Positions 1-10,794 of a DNA stretch of 64,000 nucleotides are shown here, in pieces (positions within the stretch are counted from its first letter, which is position 1; each line of letters opens with the position of its first letter). The notes below the pieces were generated by a model. That model was not told the DNA's origin and did no database searches. It worked only from the letters and a program-made list of their open reading frames with translations. The DNA is from Hyphodiscus hymeniophilus (lineage: Eukaryota; Ascomycota; Leotiomycetes; Helotiales; Hyphodiscaceae): positions 1,116,001 through 1,180,000 of the forward strand of contig VNKQ01000014.1 in the NCBI GenBank assembly GCA_016508695.1, given 5' to 3'. A program made the position numbers and the translations under genes.

Positions 1-2278
1 TTGCACGCAGATTTGACTGGCATTGGCATTGCGGAGACCATCAAGGGTATTCAAGATGCTGGTGTGATTGCTTGTGCAAAGCACTTTATTGGAAATGAGC
101 AGGTAAGCATCCCTCAGACAGCATTTTATTGGGATTGCCATCCAACGCTACCTAGGAACACTTCCGGCAACAGCCAGAAGCTACCCAATATGGGTACAAC
201 ATTTCCGAGGCTATCTCATCGAACATTGACGACGTTACAATGCATGAGCTCTACATGTGGCCATTCGCAGACGCAGTCAAAGCGGGCCTCGGGTCTGTCA
301 TGTGCTCTTACAACCAAGTCAATAACTCATACTCCTGTCAAAATTCTAAGCTTCTCAACAACCTCTTGAAAGACGAGCTGGGATTTCAGGGTTTCGTGAT
401 GAGTGATTGGCAAGCTCAACACACCGGAGTAGCCTCCGCTCTAGCCGGAATGGATATGGCCATGCCTGGAGACACATTGTTCAATACGGGAGACTCATAC
501 TGGGGAACTAACTTGACCTTAGCAGTGGTCAATGGAACCCTTCCGGAGTGGCGTCTCGATGATATGGCTATGCGAATCATGGCAGCTTATTTCAAGGTTG
601 GCTTGACCTTGATTGAACCCCCGATCAACTTTGATTCCTGGACCTTAGATACATATGGTCCCCTTCACGCATCGGTTGGAGCGAATATCCAGCAGGTCAA
701 CTGGCACGTGGACGTTCGAGGAGAGCATGCATCCATCATTCGCAACATTGGTGCAAGATCTACTGTTCTTCTCAAGAATCTGAATAACGCACTTCCACTG
801 TCGAAGCCCAAATTTCTTGTGGTAGTCGGAGACGATGCAGGAGCAAATCTTGCTGGACCAAATGGATGTAGCGACCGAGGATGTGATAATGGCACATTAG
901 GCATGGCTTGGTAAGCCTTTCCATTGTTATCTCAAGTGTTTCAAGACGTTTGCTGTAAAAAGGCGAAATTACCTTTTCAAACAGCCTCCAGCTTGTGCTC
1001 TCATATAAGGTATTCCAAATTCAGCGCTAATATGATGACAGGGGATCCGGCTCTGCAAACTTCCCATACCTCGTCACACCCGATACTGCCCTCCAGAACC
1101 AAGCACTAGCAGACGGCACTCGATACGAAAGCATTCTGGACAATTACCAAACCTCTCAGATCCAGGACTTGGTCGCCCAGGCCGATGCCACCACCATTGT
1201 TTTCGTGAATGCAGATTCTGGCGAGGGATATATTAGTGTCGATGGAAATGAGGGTGATCGTAATAATCTCACCCTCTGGCATTCCGGTGACGATTTGATC
1301 AAGAATGTCTCAGCATTGTGTAACAACACCATCGTTGTTATCCACTCCACCGGTCCAACTATTCTTACGGAGTGGTATGATAGCCCTAATGTTACGGCAA
1401 TTTTATGGGCTGGTGTGCCAGGTCAAGAGAGCGGAAACAGTATCGCCGACGTTCTATATGGAAGAGTCAACCCAGCTGCAAGAACACCGTTTACCTGGGG
1501 TCCAACTCGCGAGAGTTACGGCACTGATATCCTTTATAACCCTAATAACGGTTTAGGTGCTCCACAGGATGACTTCACAGAAGGAGTGTTCATTGATTAT
1601 CGTGCCTTCGATGCTCAGAATATCACTCCTACCTACGAGTTCGGATTCGGTCTCTCATATACGACTTTTGAGTACTCTAATCTAAAGATTACGAAAGGCA
1701 ACGCAAGCGAATATACACCTTCGACTGGTATGACGGCTGCTGCTCCTATACTCGGCAACTTCTCAACGAACCTTGCCGATTATCTCTTCCCTAACGCGAG
1801 CTTTCCTCACATTTGGCAATACATTTACCCATACGTCAATACCACAGATGCGAAGGCTGCTTCTGCTGATCCGCACTATGGTCAAACAGCGGCCGAATTC
1901 TTGCCACCCAACGCAATCGACGGATCACCCCAACCTATTCTCGCAGCAGGCGGTGCTCCTGGTGGAAACCCTGAGCTTTGGGATATCCTCTACACGGTTA
2001 CCGCAACCATCAAAAACAACGGCACAGTCAATGGTGAAGAAGTGCCCCAACTTTACATCTCGCTTGGAGGGCCAAACGATCCTAAAGTCGTCTTGCGGGG
2101 ATTCGATCGTTTGAGCATCGATGCTGGGATGTCAGCGACCTTCTCGACGAATATCTTGAGACGAGATATTAGCAACTGGGACACGGTAGCTCAGAATTGG
2201 GTCATTAGCAGCCATCCAAAGACTGTTTATGTAGGACCTAGTTCGAGGAACCTACCTTTGAGTCTGAGTTTAAGTTGA
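1..2278 (+). CDS. GH3 beta-glucosidase, 5' end cut off by window start
   Basis: Secreted glycoside hydrolase family 3 enzyme that releases glucose from cello-oligosaccharides and beta-glucosides. Exons 1-102, 156-910 and 1042-2278 join in frame, giving 697 residues; introns are 53 and 131 nt with GT-AG ends. The first exon is open from base 1, and about 170 N-terminal residues (signal peptide, start of the barrel) are missing compared with the usual 850-870. Visible GH3 landmarks are the KHFIGNEQ/EHFR substrate-binding segment spanning intron 1, and GFVMSDW, whose Asp (codon 405-407) is the expected catalytic nucleophile. The alpha/beta sandwich domain follows, with the VPGQESGN segment and the FGFGLSYTTF motif, and then a C-terminal fibronectin-III-like domain with PQLYISLGGP and LRGFDR. 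Stop TGA is at 2276-2278. No defect is seen inside the window. Confidence 0.95.
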
Positions 2279-4398
2279 GATGATTCGATGATGGTTGGGA
2301 TACAAGCTCGTCAGGAGGATAAACTGTCGGTCATGAATCACGATGTAAATGAAGAGGCTAGTTATGATTGGACTTGATAGGTCTTGAAATGAAATAAACA
2401 TATTTCCCAACTTAAGATCGCCCTACGTTAGCTCACGGACGGTGAAACATTCATTGTTGAAAGCTATACTAGTCGCTCAATATCTATGGACATTTCCAAT
2501 TGCTCCTTTTGTGGTGAAGGCTCTCAAACCATAGACAACTCTAACGAGCCGGCGAAAACCTCGACCTCGCCGTTGTTTACGGCATTCAAGCTTGAGAAAT
2601 CGCAACATTATCCAGCTCGATCTGGTGTTCGATTGGAACGTAGTATGTCGTGTAGAAAAGAGCATACAATGGCTACCAAGTTGCTACACCTACTGTTGAC
2701 ATGCCGCATATCAAAGGATGCTGGACCACATTGCAGCTGTACACCAGGCGATGGGGTGAGGAGCACGCAGTCACATTGGGAGCCCCATGGAAAAATTCTG
2801 TGGCGGAATATCTTTTCTCCCGTCCTTGAATTTTCGTACTCGCTGCGAAATCGGTTTGTTGCACGTCGCAAATTCAAGTATATCTTCACTTTGCCTCTTG
2901 AGATCAAGTAGGTCGATCAGGATATTCGAAACGGCTCAAGAGATGGTATACGTGGAAGTGGATTATGCAAATGGGGTATCGAGTTGTTACTTTAAAAAGC
3001 TGGTTTGTTGCATATCGCACTTTCAGTAGAGTTCGTAGAGTTCGTTTATTTCCTGAACAGGCCATAAATAAGCGAGATGTTAGAAATCGCTCAGATCTGG
3101 TAGGGTAAAAGAGTAGATCTCACGATTTGGCTCTTAAAATTTTGGTTGCACGTCGCATTTCGAGAGCCTTTTGGGAATAGTTACGATTCGACTTTTATGA
3201 TGCCCAACGAGAAAAGGAATGAGGAGATATTTAAGGTCAACCAACCCCCTTCTAAGCGAGTTCACGTGATTGTGTTAGCTGCCATCTTGTTCCGCATGAC
3301 TGGATCCGCTCAAGAGATGGGAGCACAGGGTGAAGCTACTGAGAAATCTCTGGGTACGTAGACACAAAAGCACTGAGAGCGCTGTGTGAAGATATAACAC
3401 GTTCCAGGGACAGTATCAGTGGTCTGCAGAGCTGGAAATGAATTCGAGACTACAACCGTTCAGCTTAGATTTTTCGTATTCTACTGCTTGCCAAAAACGA
3501 AAAAAGTCTCCACGTGAATCAAAATCCGACATTCGATCCTTGTCCCGTCTTTTGCATCTGTCTTTGGATCCAAGTCGGAAAGTTGAGCGTCGGCCAATGT
3601 GCTCTCAAACTGACGTCTCGCCGATGCGCATGGATTTGGACCAATCCCTCTCCGACCCCGCCCTTGAACCACGACTTACCCTTTTTTGCCGCCAAGAGCA
3701 AGTAGGTAGCCCATAACGGTATCTACGTCAATGGTGGTTTGGAAATATTGTTGACGAGAGACGGGTGCCGAGATGAGTTGATCGTAGGCTGCACGAGTAC
3801 AGATGTCGTGTTCTCCAAAATGGCAATGGGGGGTAGGCGTGTTCACAGAACTAAGGATGCAAGAGTAGTAGGCTTGGGAGCAATCGAAAGGTAAAAGGGA
3901 TATTTTGGGGTGCTGAATTTCAGGAATATCTTTTTCAAGAGAAAAGATGTCAACTCGCGAAAGGTGTATTCTGAACTCGAAGAAGTCATGATTTGGAGTT
4001 GGAAGACAGAAATCGAGACAGGACATGTAGTGTTTAAAAGTTCAGTATATCAGGACCTAGAGTTAATGCCTGTCAATCACGTTGATAGAATCACAGACTC
4101 ACCTTCCTCCTACACAAAGAAGAGGAGACGTACGCCACAAGGTCGTCCGCTAGTATCAGTGTAAAGCCTGTTGGTATTAGAGATAGGAGTACCATGCAGC
4201 GACAAGTTTTCAGCCTCAAGCACACAGCTTATGAGAGCACTATAATAACGTTTCATGCAGAGTCTGGCAACTATCCGCTCGCTGTGAGAGGCTTAAATCT
4301 TGTAGATTACTTTTGTACTATGGATTCAGTATTCCCAGAGGTCTTCTGGCCCACGCTCCTTTCGTGATAAGTAACATTGTCGTAAATTGAGAAATCAT
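2279..4398. other. intergenic stretch without a recognisable gene
   Basis: I see no reading frame with recognisable domains or convincing intron structure here; the open frames (up to 141 codons) are unrelated to any family I know. Between about 2850 and 3320 there are three decayed direct repeats sharing a GGTTTGTTGCACGTCGCA-like core (near 2858, 3001 and 3143) and a GCTCAAGAGATGG-like core (near 2932 and 3309). At 4346-4363 a stretch duplicates the 3' coding end of the neighbouring peptide-precursor gene. Confidence 0.6.
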
Positions 4399-4719
4399 TC
4401 AATTCTTCTGGCCCACACTCTCACTGTTGCGGCGGTAGATAGCATAATCCAGGAGCTCCTCGCGCTTTCCCGCCTCTGAACCACGTCGATAGATGCCGTA
4501 GTCCATGAGTTCCTTGCGCTTCTCCGTTTCTGAGCCACGTCGATAGATGCCATAGTCCATGAGTTCTTCTGGCTCTCGTTTGTCTTCTATTGAACATTGC
4601 ATTGATGAGCACTGATCTCATTGGAGTAAATGGGTGTGGGACTTACGGAGAGGTGCTGCCATTACGCCGGCGGAAAAGAAAAGCACTGCAAGAGCAGTGA
4701 GGCTAGATGTGAGCTTCAT
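4399..4719 (-). CDS. Kex2-processed repeat peptide precursor (candidate dikaritin-type RiPP precursor)
   Basis: Predicted 86-residue secreted precursor of ribosomal peptides. Exon 1 is 4719-4647, a 60-nt GT-AG intron is 4646-4587, and exon 2 is 4586-4399, ending in TGA. Residues 1-22 form a signal peptide (Lys at position 3, then a Leu/Val/Phe core, ending VMAA). A KR Kex2 site follows at residues 27-28. Three copies of an 18-residue unit come next (DNA units from 4566, 4512 and 4458 downward, 54-bp period). Each unit has the core ELMDYGIYRR, ELMDYGIYRR or ELLDYAIYRR, and the first two end in EKR or GKR. An RR inside each core could be a further dibasic site. This architecture, next to an oppositely oriented UstYa-family gene, matches the precursors of ustiloxin-like cyclic peptides; the Tyr-Ala-Ile in unit 3 recalls the Tyr-Ala-Ile-Gly core of ustiloxin B. 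That the repeats are cyclised is inference. An unmodified Kex2-processed secreted peptide is the alternative. Confidence 0.82.
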
Positions 4720-4830
4720 GGTAGGCTGGCTAGGTATTGTAGTAAGAGAAAAAGCTTGACTCAATGGAGAGGATGAATACGTCTTTGTTTGGATGCTAAG
4801 CTTCCATGTGCATCCTCTTATACCCGACTC

Positions 4831-4836
4831 TTTATA
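4831..4836 (-). promoter_or_regulatory. TATA box of the peptide-precursor gene
   Basis: TATAAA on the minus strand, about 112 bp upstream of the precursor ATG at 4719; a second TATAAG-like site lies near 4817-4822. Position and orientation fit a core promoter. No mapped transcript start is available. Confidence 0.4.
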
Positions 4837-5769
4837 GGAGTAGAAGGGTTGTCCAACAGATCATGTTTGCGAGCCGCAGAAATGAGCCAGCTGCCTTAGC
4901 ATACGTCCTCGAGCTGTCATCCGCCTGCAGCAAATAGCCGCTAAACGAAAGTGGCAGGCGATTGATCAATTCGTTCCTTTAAAAGTGTGCAACCACTAGC
5001 CAATGTGACAATGAGTTTTACTCATGCCACTGTTTATTGTGTAGGGACTGTAGGGTGGCCAATCAAGCTTTGTGGGATCTTCAGTCAATGTCCCAATACG
5101 AAGATTGAGCGACGGTCATCGGGTCACACCACATAAGTATATGTTGTCCAAGTTTGTCCTTATCTCAAACTAAAGAAGCTTGCTGCATCATTTTGCATCA
5201 CATACACTCTCGTTCAGGAAGGACGTTGGCTTTCCTGATCATTTGATGTTTGGATCAAGTTATCCTATCCGATAAGCTGCGAGCCGGCTTTCATTTTTCT
5301 GCAACAATGTAATTGATTCAAAATGTAAATTTGTATACCTCATATTTCGAAGGTTATTTATCATATCGCGGGGCGTCTTTTGTTTTGTTTTATTTTATTG
5401 TATAGCGTGGTATAAGTCCTAAAAGTTAGCCCTGAAATACGTGGGCCTGCTCGCAGCTTATCGGATACGAGTCTACTGTAAGTACTTAAAGGGGCTACAG
5501 TATCTGCAGGTAAAAGTGGTGTCATGTCCTACGGACTACGTATGCTCATTGACGTCGAGTAGTGATTGTTACCTGCCTAATAAGGAATCCTACCGATCGC
5601 GAGTGACGGAGGGCACGAATTGTATTTACTCACACAAATTATCAATATCCCACTTCTCCGGTACGCCTGTTGAGTGTTATTCTACTCCCAAATCAGACCT
5701 GTCTTTGCATATATTCCCATTAAAACTCGAGCTCAAGCACTACTTTTGCCATATTTTATACCACGCGAA
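4837..5769. other. divergent intergenic region between precursor and UstYa genes
   Basis: The two starts (4719 minus and 5770 plus) are separated by about 1.05 kb, which probably holds both promoters. The stretch around 5290-5420 is AT-rich. I see no further gene and no clear palindromic binding site that I could name. Confidence 0.45.
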
Positions 5770-6802
5770 ATGACTGGCAGCATGTATATCGGCTGGGCGA
5801 GTGATTCCGAAGACAAACAGGGTCTTCTTCAAGAGGATGCATCAAACGTGAGACAATGGTCGATTAAAGATCGTCACCCAAGGCGGAAGCACATCACTCA
5901 TCTTGTTACACTTTATTCGGTCAATTTCATCCTCACCACATATCTCATTTGGACGTTCTTCTCCATAAAGGATCCTAGTCTTGCTGTATATTGTACGTGT
6001 CAATTCTAGATTTGGAGCGCCTTATCTTTTCTGAAATCTGACACTGCCATAATTGTAGCACCAGCCAATTCCGTGGTCTCATACAAAACGATACGGTACA
6101 CCTCTGGAATGCCTGGTGAGCTTTCACCGTACCAAGGAGAACCGACTCCGGAGAACAACAAACTTTGGGAAGACCTTTATGTTGGTACGGATCCTACAAT
6201 TTCAAGCTTACAGCATTGACTGACACACTCAGGGATTTCGGCATCCAAAATTCCCACAAATGAGGCTGACCAGCTAGTCAACACGACATATAAATTACCT
6301 GAGACTGACGACCACGTTGTCTCGATAGAGGTCTTCCACCAGCTGCATTGCTTGGTAAGTCTATAAGCACATAATTTGATGTCATGCTTATTTCTGCTAG
6401 AATATTCTACGACGTAGTCTGCTGTATCCAGAGTACTTTCAAGACCGAGCCTTGATAGGGCATGATGGTGGGATGAATCATGGTGCTGTCGTACACGCAG
6501 ACCGTGAGTTGAAGTTTCATTCTAATTCTTGACCGAGCCATTTGCGGTACAGCTTTGTGAGAAGATATTTGTTAATCAAATATGTCACAGACTGTATTGA
6601 CCGTCTTCGTCAAGGTCTCATGTGTTCAAGCAACCTTGCTGTATCTACATGGAGAAGACCACCAAAGTCACCTGTGGTAGGAAACACATTCGAAGAAAAG
6701 CTTGCAACGGATATGAAAGCAACGACAACTTGTCGAGATTTCAGCCGCATACAAAAATGGGCAATTGAGAGACAGGTAGAGGGCTGGATTGAAGCGCAAT
6801 GA
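5770..6802 (+). CDS. UstYa-family (DUF3328) membrane-anchored peptide oxidase
   Basis: Five exons join in frame: 5770-5992, 6059-6184, 6233-6354, 6401-6503 and 6591-6802 (introns 66, 48, 46 and 87 nt, all GT-AG), giving 261 residues, normal for the family. One transmembrane helix lies at about residues 43-64, after a cytosolic N-terminus with a basic patch (HPRRKH). The two diagnostic HxxHC motifs are present: HQLHC at 152-156 and HADHC at 189-193, the latter followed by IDRLRQ. UstYa proteins catalyse oxidative cyclisation (often Tyr ether bond formation) of repeat peptides in the ustiloxin, phomopsin, asperipin and cyclochlorotine pathways. The neighbouring precursor on the opposite strand, with Tyr-containing repeats, is the obvious substrate. 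Start chosen at 5770 because the helix and downstream motifs follow directly; the frame is open further upstream (from 5674) but that sequence looks non-coding. A second UstYa, a tyrosinase or a transporter is not visible nearby. Confidence 0.93.
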
Positions 6803-8308
6803 TCACAGGTTCACGGTCAGCTTCCTCACTCACGAAACCGGTCTCACAGACCACACCAAAGTATCAAGCTCACGAGTACTCGGATATGTATAATTGGACC
6901 ATGGAGACCTGCATTCTTGGCTAAGCGTGCTTCGAAGTACGCCATTGGAGTATTTTATGATGTTCACTGGCTCTGTGGCTCTTTCAAACTAGCAAGTATA
7001 GCAAGGAATATTCCGAGCGTGGACCTTAGAAAGCCGTGTCAAGAAAGGTAGTGATCTGGGAAAAGACCGATACGGAAACCCGGGAAAAAAGAACCAAAAG
7101 GAAAGTGTATGGGCTGAAGAAGCTACGGTGAGGAATTATGTGCAGAAACTGAGAATTGGAATTTATCTAGATTGATATTACTTTTCCGATCAGAATTGTA
7201 CTCGAGGGCAGTCTTTGCAAAGTTCAAGCTTGGCAGATCCCGTGGATGAAGTTTGGTTTGCTTGGCCTTTATCTGCAGTCTGTCCAGACGAAATGAGCAA
7301 GCATAAAGTGAATGGTGGTAGCGCATTGTCCAGCCTGTCAAGAGACACAGGTCTTCTCAATATTGAACATAAGCAACAGCGACCCACAATTCCACTCAGC
7401 TTTACCCGTATATGCGAATACTTTGCAGCGACCTTTTCAATTTGAAAACCGATACTCTGTTACTATTAGTGCTGTTGATGAACTCAGGACGAAATAGATA
7501 TAAGACAACGAAAACATGGAAGAGAAATAAATATCAAACTTGATTCTCCTACTCTAAATATAGGTGAGGTGGACATTTTGACCTAGTTCCCTCAGTGAAC
7601 GAATGTGTACAGTAAACTAATTTGTTCTTTGCGCAAAGCTTTCCATCAAAGTGCTGTTTATGAAGCTCACAAAGTGCTGTTTATGAAGCTCACAAAGTCC
7701 TTCGAGCCAGCCAATCTGACCGAAAGATCGGACTTCATTTGAGTATGATCTGGCAGGTGTTGTGCAGTGAAGAACAAGCTTGGCGAGGAGGGTCTGTAGC
7801 TATTCGACTCATCTTTTGAGTGGTGAAGGAATGATGGGCTCGTCGCAGAGGATCAATGCGGCCTTGAATATCATCTCGATGGCAATCAGGCCTTGTCCTT
7901 TCCGCAATTACCTTGGATGGAGTATCATGCCTTTTCTGTTATTGTCGGCATTTGCTGTGGATTTTTTAAATTTCTTTCCGGCACGTTGAGAAAGCTACAT
8001 CGAACTCCGGAAAGAGAAAACTCATGTATCAAGAGCTGTGAAAGGAAGGCTCATCAGATGAGGTACATGACAAGGCGAGTCCGTTTGTCAACATGCACGC
8101 TGCATGAAGGAGTTCTGGCCCACCAATTCTGTGCAACGCACTCCTGTCAATTTTTTGATGGCTGCTGTCATCCAAGCACATTACTTCCCATTTACACGCG
8201 GAAACCTTTCAAGTTTCAAGAAATGTCTGGAGAAGAACAGACAATACATGACCGGTAATATCACCAGGGAAATAAAGGTATTCTAGCAAAAACTGGCCAT
8301 TGGCCGTT
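6803..8308. other. intergenic; one short tandem duplication
   Basis: No gene is recognisable in this 1.5 kb. A 23-bp unit beginning AAAGTGCTGTTTATG is present twice in tandem at 7648-7670 and 7671-7693. Open frames around 7780-8258 lack any familiar motif or splice pattern and I do not annotate them. Confidence 0.5.
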
Positions 8309-8427
8309 ACATACGATCACCGACTGAGGAAAACTAGGCATCCCGTCCGCTCTGCCTTACATAAGCCTCAGATCGGTAGATCAGAAGTTGAGTAGGTGAC
8401 CATCAGCGAATCCCTACTGTTGTATGT
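8309..8427 (+). rRNA. 5S ribosomal RNA gene (diverged copy)
   Basis: 119-nt sequence with the fungal 5S layout: 5' ACATACG pairs with 3' TGTATGT (helix I). The conserved blocks CCCGTCCGCTCT, TAAGCC and GACCATCAGCGAATCCC are in order. Helix II pairs CGACTGAGG with CCTCAG-A-TCGG (one bulged A), and GTAG/CTAC closes the helix IV/V side. A T-run at 8431-8435 is a plausible RNA polymerase III terminator. Many positions differ from the usual filamentous-ascomycete 5S, yet paired positions appear compensated, so it may be an expressed variant rather than a dead copy. A single gene dispersed among protein genes is normal in these fungi. Confidence 0.85.
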
Positions 8428-8430
8428 ATA

Positions 8431-8435
8431 TTTTT
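8431..8435 (+). terminator. Pol III T-run after 5S gene
   Basis: Five consecutive T residues begin four bases after the end of the 5S sequence, as expected for RNA polymerase III termination. Confidence 0.5.
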
Positions 8436-10794
8436 GCAAATCCTCGTTTATTTTTAGTGGAGTGTGTTTTGAGGGGGATTGCAGCGCTACAAACATCTTC
8501 TTCGTAGATTTTGAACGGTGAAATCATCAATGTTCCTGCTTCTGCATGAAGCATTGCTCGTCAAACTTCAGGACACATTCTGCACTGGTATCCAAGGCTG
8601 GGTGTAGGTAATGAGTAGTCCATAATCGAAGCATCGCCTTTCTCTTCACGATTGCGTCGACGGAATCTTATCCTACAAATCCGACTGAGCGTGGCCTAGT
8701 GGCTGTGCTGTCCCTTTCCAAGTGGAAGTCTGCGAGCTCGCAAAGAACTGCCTTCAAGATAGAACAGAGATGTCTTCAGGCTTCAACGAGGAAATAATTG
8801 AGATTCCGCACTTTGGAGATAGGCTTGGGGATCGTATCAGCCTAAAAGAACAGAAATGAAATGATCGAGAAGTCCCTAGTCTCATCTCTTTGCAGACCAC
8901 AAAAGTTCGCCGGGCGAAAGACTCTTCTATTGGGATTATAGAATGGAAAGCATTGTCCAGGCACCATAAAAGCACCGTGACTTCATGTCACAACATTTCG
9001 AATGTTGAAGCTCACTGGCACCTAATCCAGGGCATGTTCCCGGGGGTTAAAGGCGATGGCCGGATCCCGTATATTTCATCGGACCTTCTTACCGAAGGAC
9101 TTCCTAATGAAACGGCCCATGGGAAAAGAAAATTAATCTACTAATCGCAAGGACGAGGCTATGTGGTCTATGGAGCTCTGTCTGGAAATGATTCGATTTA
9201 AGATATGACATGTGGGGAAATAGCAGTCACACGCATGGGACTTGAGTACCGAGATCTTCATACTCATGATGAAATGGTAAGGTCGGGTTTCAAGGAGATA
9301 TCAAAATGTAAATTTGTCCTTGAAACGGAAAAGCTTGGAGAAGACGTAAAGAAGCCAAAACGTCGGGGACTTGCAGCAGATGCTCACGTGAAGCTAGCAC
9401 TTAAACTATCTGATGGGTGGGACTAGGATTCACTTCTCCTTGATAAGTGTACTGTAGTCACTAAACTGGATGTCCGAAAGTCTGACAATTGATGCGGAGC
9501 ATCTTTGAAATCTCTTCGCTCCTCCGAGTCCTCCCAAAATGCACTCGTTTCACCTTATGCTGGCCTATCTAAACAATGGCTAGCGATTGGTTGAACCCGA
9601 GCCGCCCATTCGCGGCTTATTACTCGTTCGGTCTGTAAGCCGAAAGCTTACCCCTGAATCCACCATCCTAGAACCGACTTCTTCTGAAGTTCGGACTGAC
9701 ACTGTCAATGGCGGTTTGAACGATATGTTTGGACGAACGTCGGCTTCTCAACTCTCTACGACGCCGCATTGTACTTTACACCAATTGAGAAGTAGACATG
9801 TAGCTCAGAGAGTCCAGGGAGACAAGTCAGGCCTGGCAAGGACAGCACGGCGACGCTGCAACCAATGGGAGGGTCATCTTGGGGCCTTCTCTATCACCTC
9901 GGTAGCCTCGTAAAGCTGAAACAGCCTCGACCAAAAGAATGATTATGAAGCGGCGAGCGGTTAAGCTTTCGGTCCATGTCATTTACGGAAGCACATCTAC
10001 GTGCACGGAAGTTGTGAGTTTGGTCACTGCCACTGGAGTATCGTGTATTTGCATTGCTATTCCATCCAACCCAAACCATTCGAAGTACAGTGGTCAAGGA
10101 ATGGGAAAGCTACAGTGCAAATATGCAATCCCTGGAGAATGCTTGGGGGGTTACTGTAGTGGCGGGAACAGGCGGTGACAGCCCCAGACACCCCTTCTAC
10201 TGTAGGGAGGTACTTCGCAGTAGTACTAAGTAGTACGTACAGTGCTGGGTTGTACCTGCAGGGGCGCTTCGGCGGTCCCGCTTCATGCTTCTGCCCCTTG
10301 GTCACGGAATCCTCCACGCTGCTTTCACAACTGAACCATCTAGTGCAGGTATTATGAGCTGACGATTGCCCAAGTGGCACGAATCGTAGCTCACATGTTA
10401 CAGCAGCGTGGAGTTCCCCATATTCACGCTCCATGGCATTGACCAATGGCATTCTCAATTTGAGAGCCGAAACAATGCCCCCCTATTGTTCCTGCGCAAG
10501 TGCCTGGAAATCCCCGCGCAAGCCATACCAAAGGAGCAGGGCAATAAGCACGCCCAGCCGGCCAGCGAGTAGGAAGCGAAATTCCCTTGATTCGAGATCT
10601 CACTCAGGGTGCTCCCTGGTTCTTGAGAACGGACGAACATCCAAATGGGTGGACTGGGCCCTGGTGAGGAATGTGGCGCTTGGCGAGGGAAGGGAGTAGA
10701 GAAATATAAGACGCGCCCAACATGCGCTCGAAAGTTTCCTGCAAGTCAGCGACTTTTACACTCCTTTGCCAGTCCTTCTTTTTCAATCGACAAC
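8436..10794. other. intergenic stretch without a recognisable gene
   Basis: About 2.4 kb with several open frames of 60-133 codons on both strands, none with a domain, signal peptide or splice pattern I can support. The last 100 bases hold the probable core promoter of the downstream lysozyme gene. Confidence 0.5.
10705..10710 (+). promoter_or_regulatory. TATA-like box of the lysozyme/LysM gene
   Basis: TATAAG sits 85-90 bp upstream of the chosen ATG at 10795. Confidence 0.35.

Noticed and set aside
2486..2911. 141-codon open frame downstream of the beta-glucosidase
   Set aside because: No recognisable motif, Cys/Ser-rich random composition, and equally long frames lie on the opposite strand.
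3676..4026. 116-codon minus-strand frame
   Set aside because: No domain, signal peptide or supporting splice signals; not distinguishable from chance.
7780..8286. Overlapping open frames with Cys-rich translation before the 5S gene
   Set aside because: Frames overlap one another without a conserved motif, and the last runs up to the 5S promoter region.
8685..8760. tRNA-like A box (TGGCCTAGTGG)
   Set aside because: No B box at the right distance and no cloverleaf could be drawn.
10057..10458. 133-codon minus-strand frame upstream of the lysozyme gene
   Set aside because: Looks like chance in GC-balanced DNA; no family resemblance.
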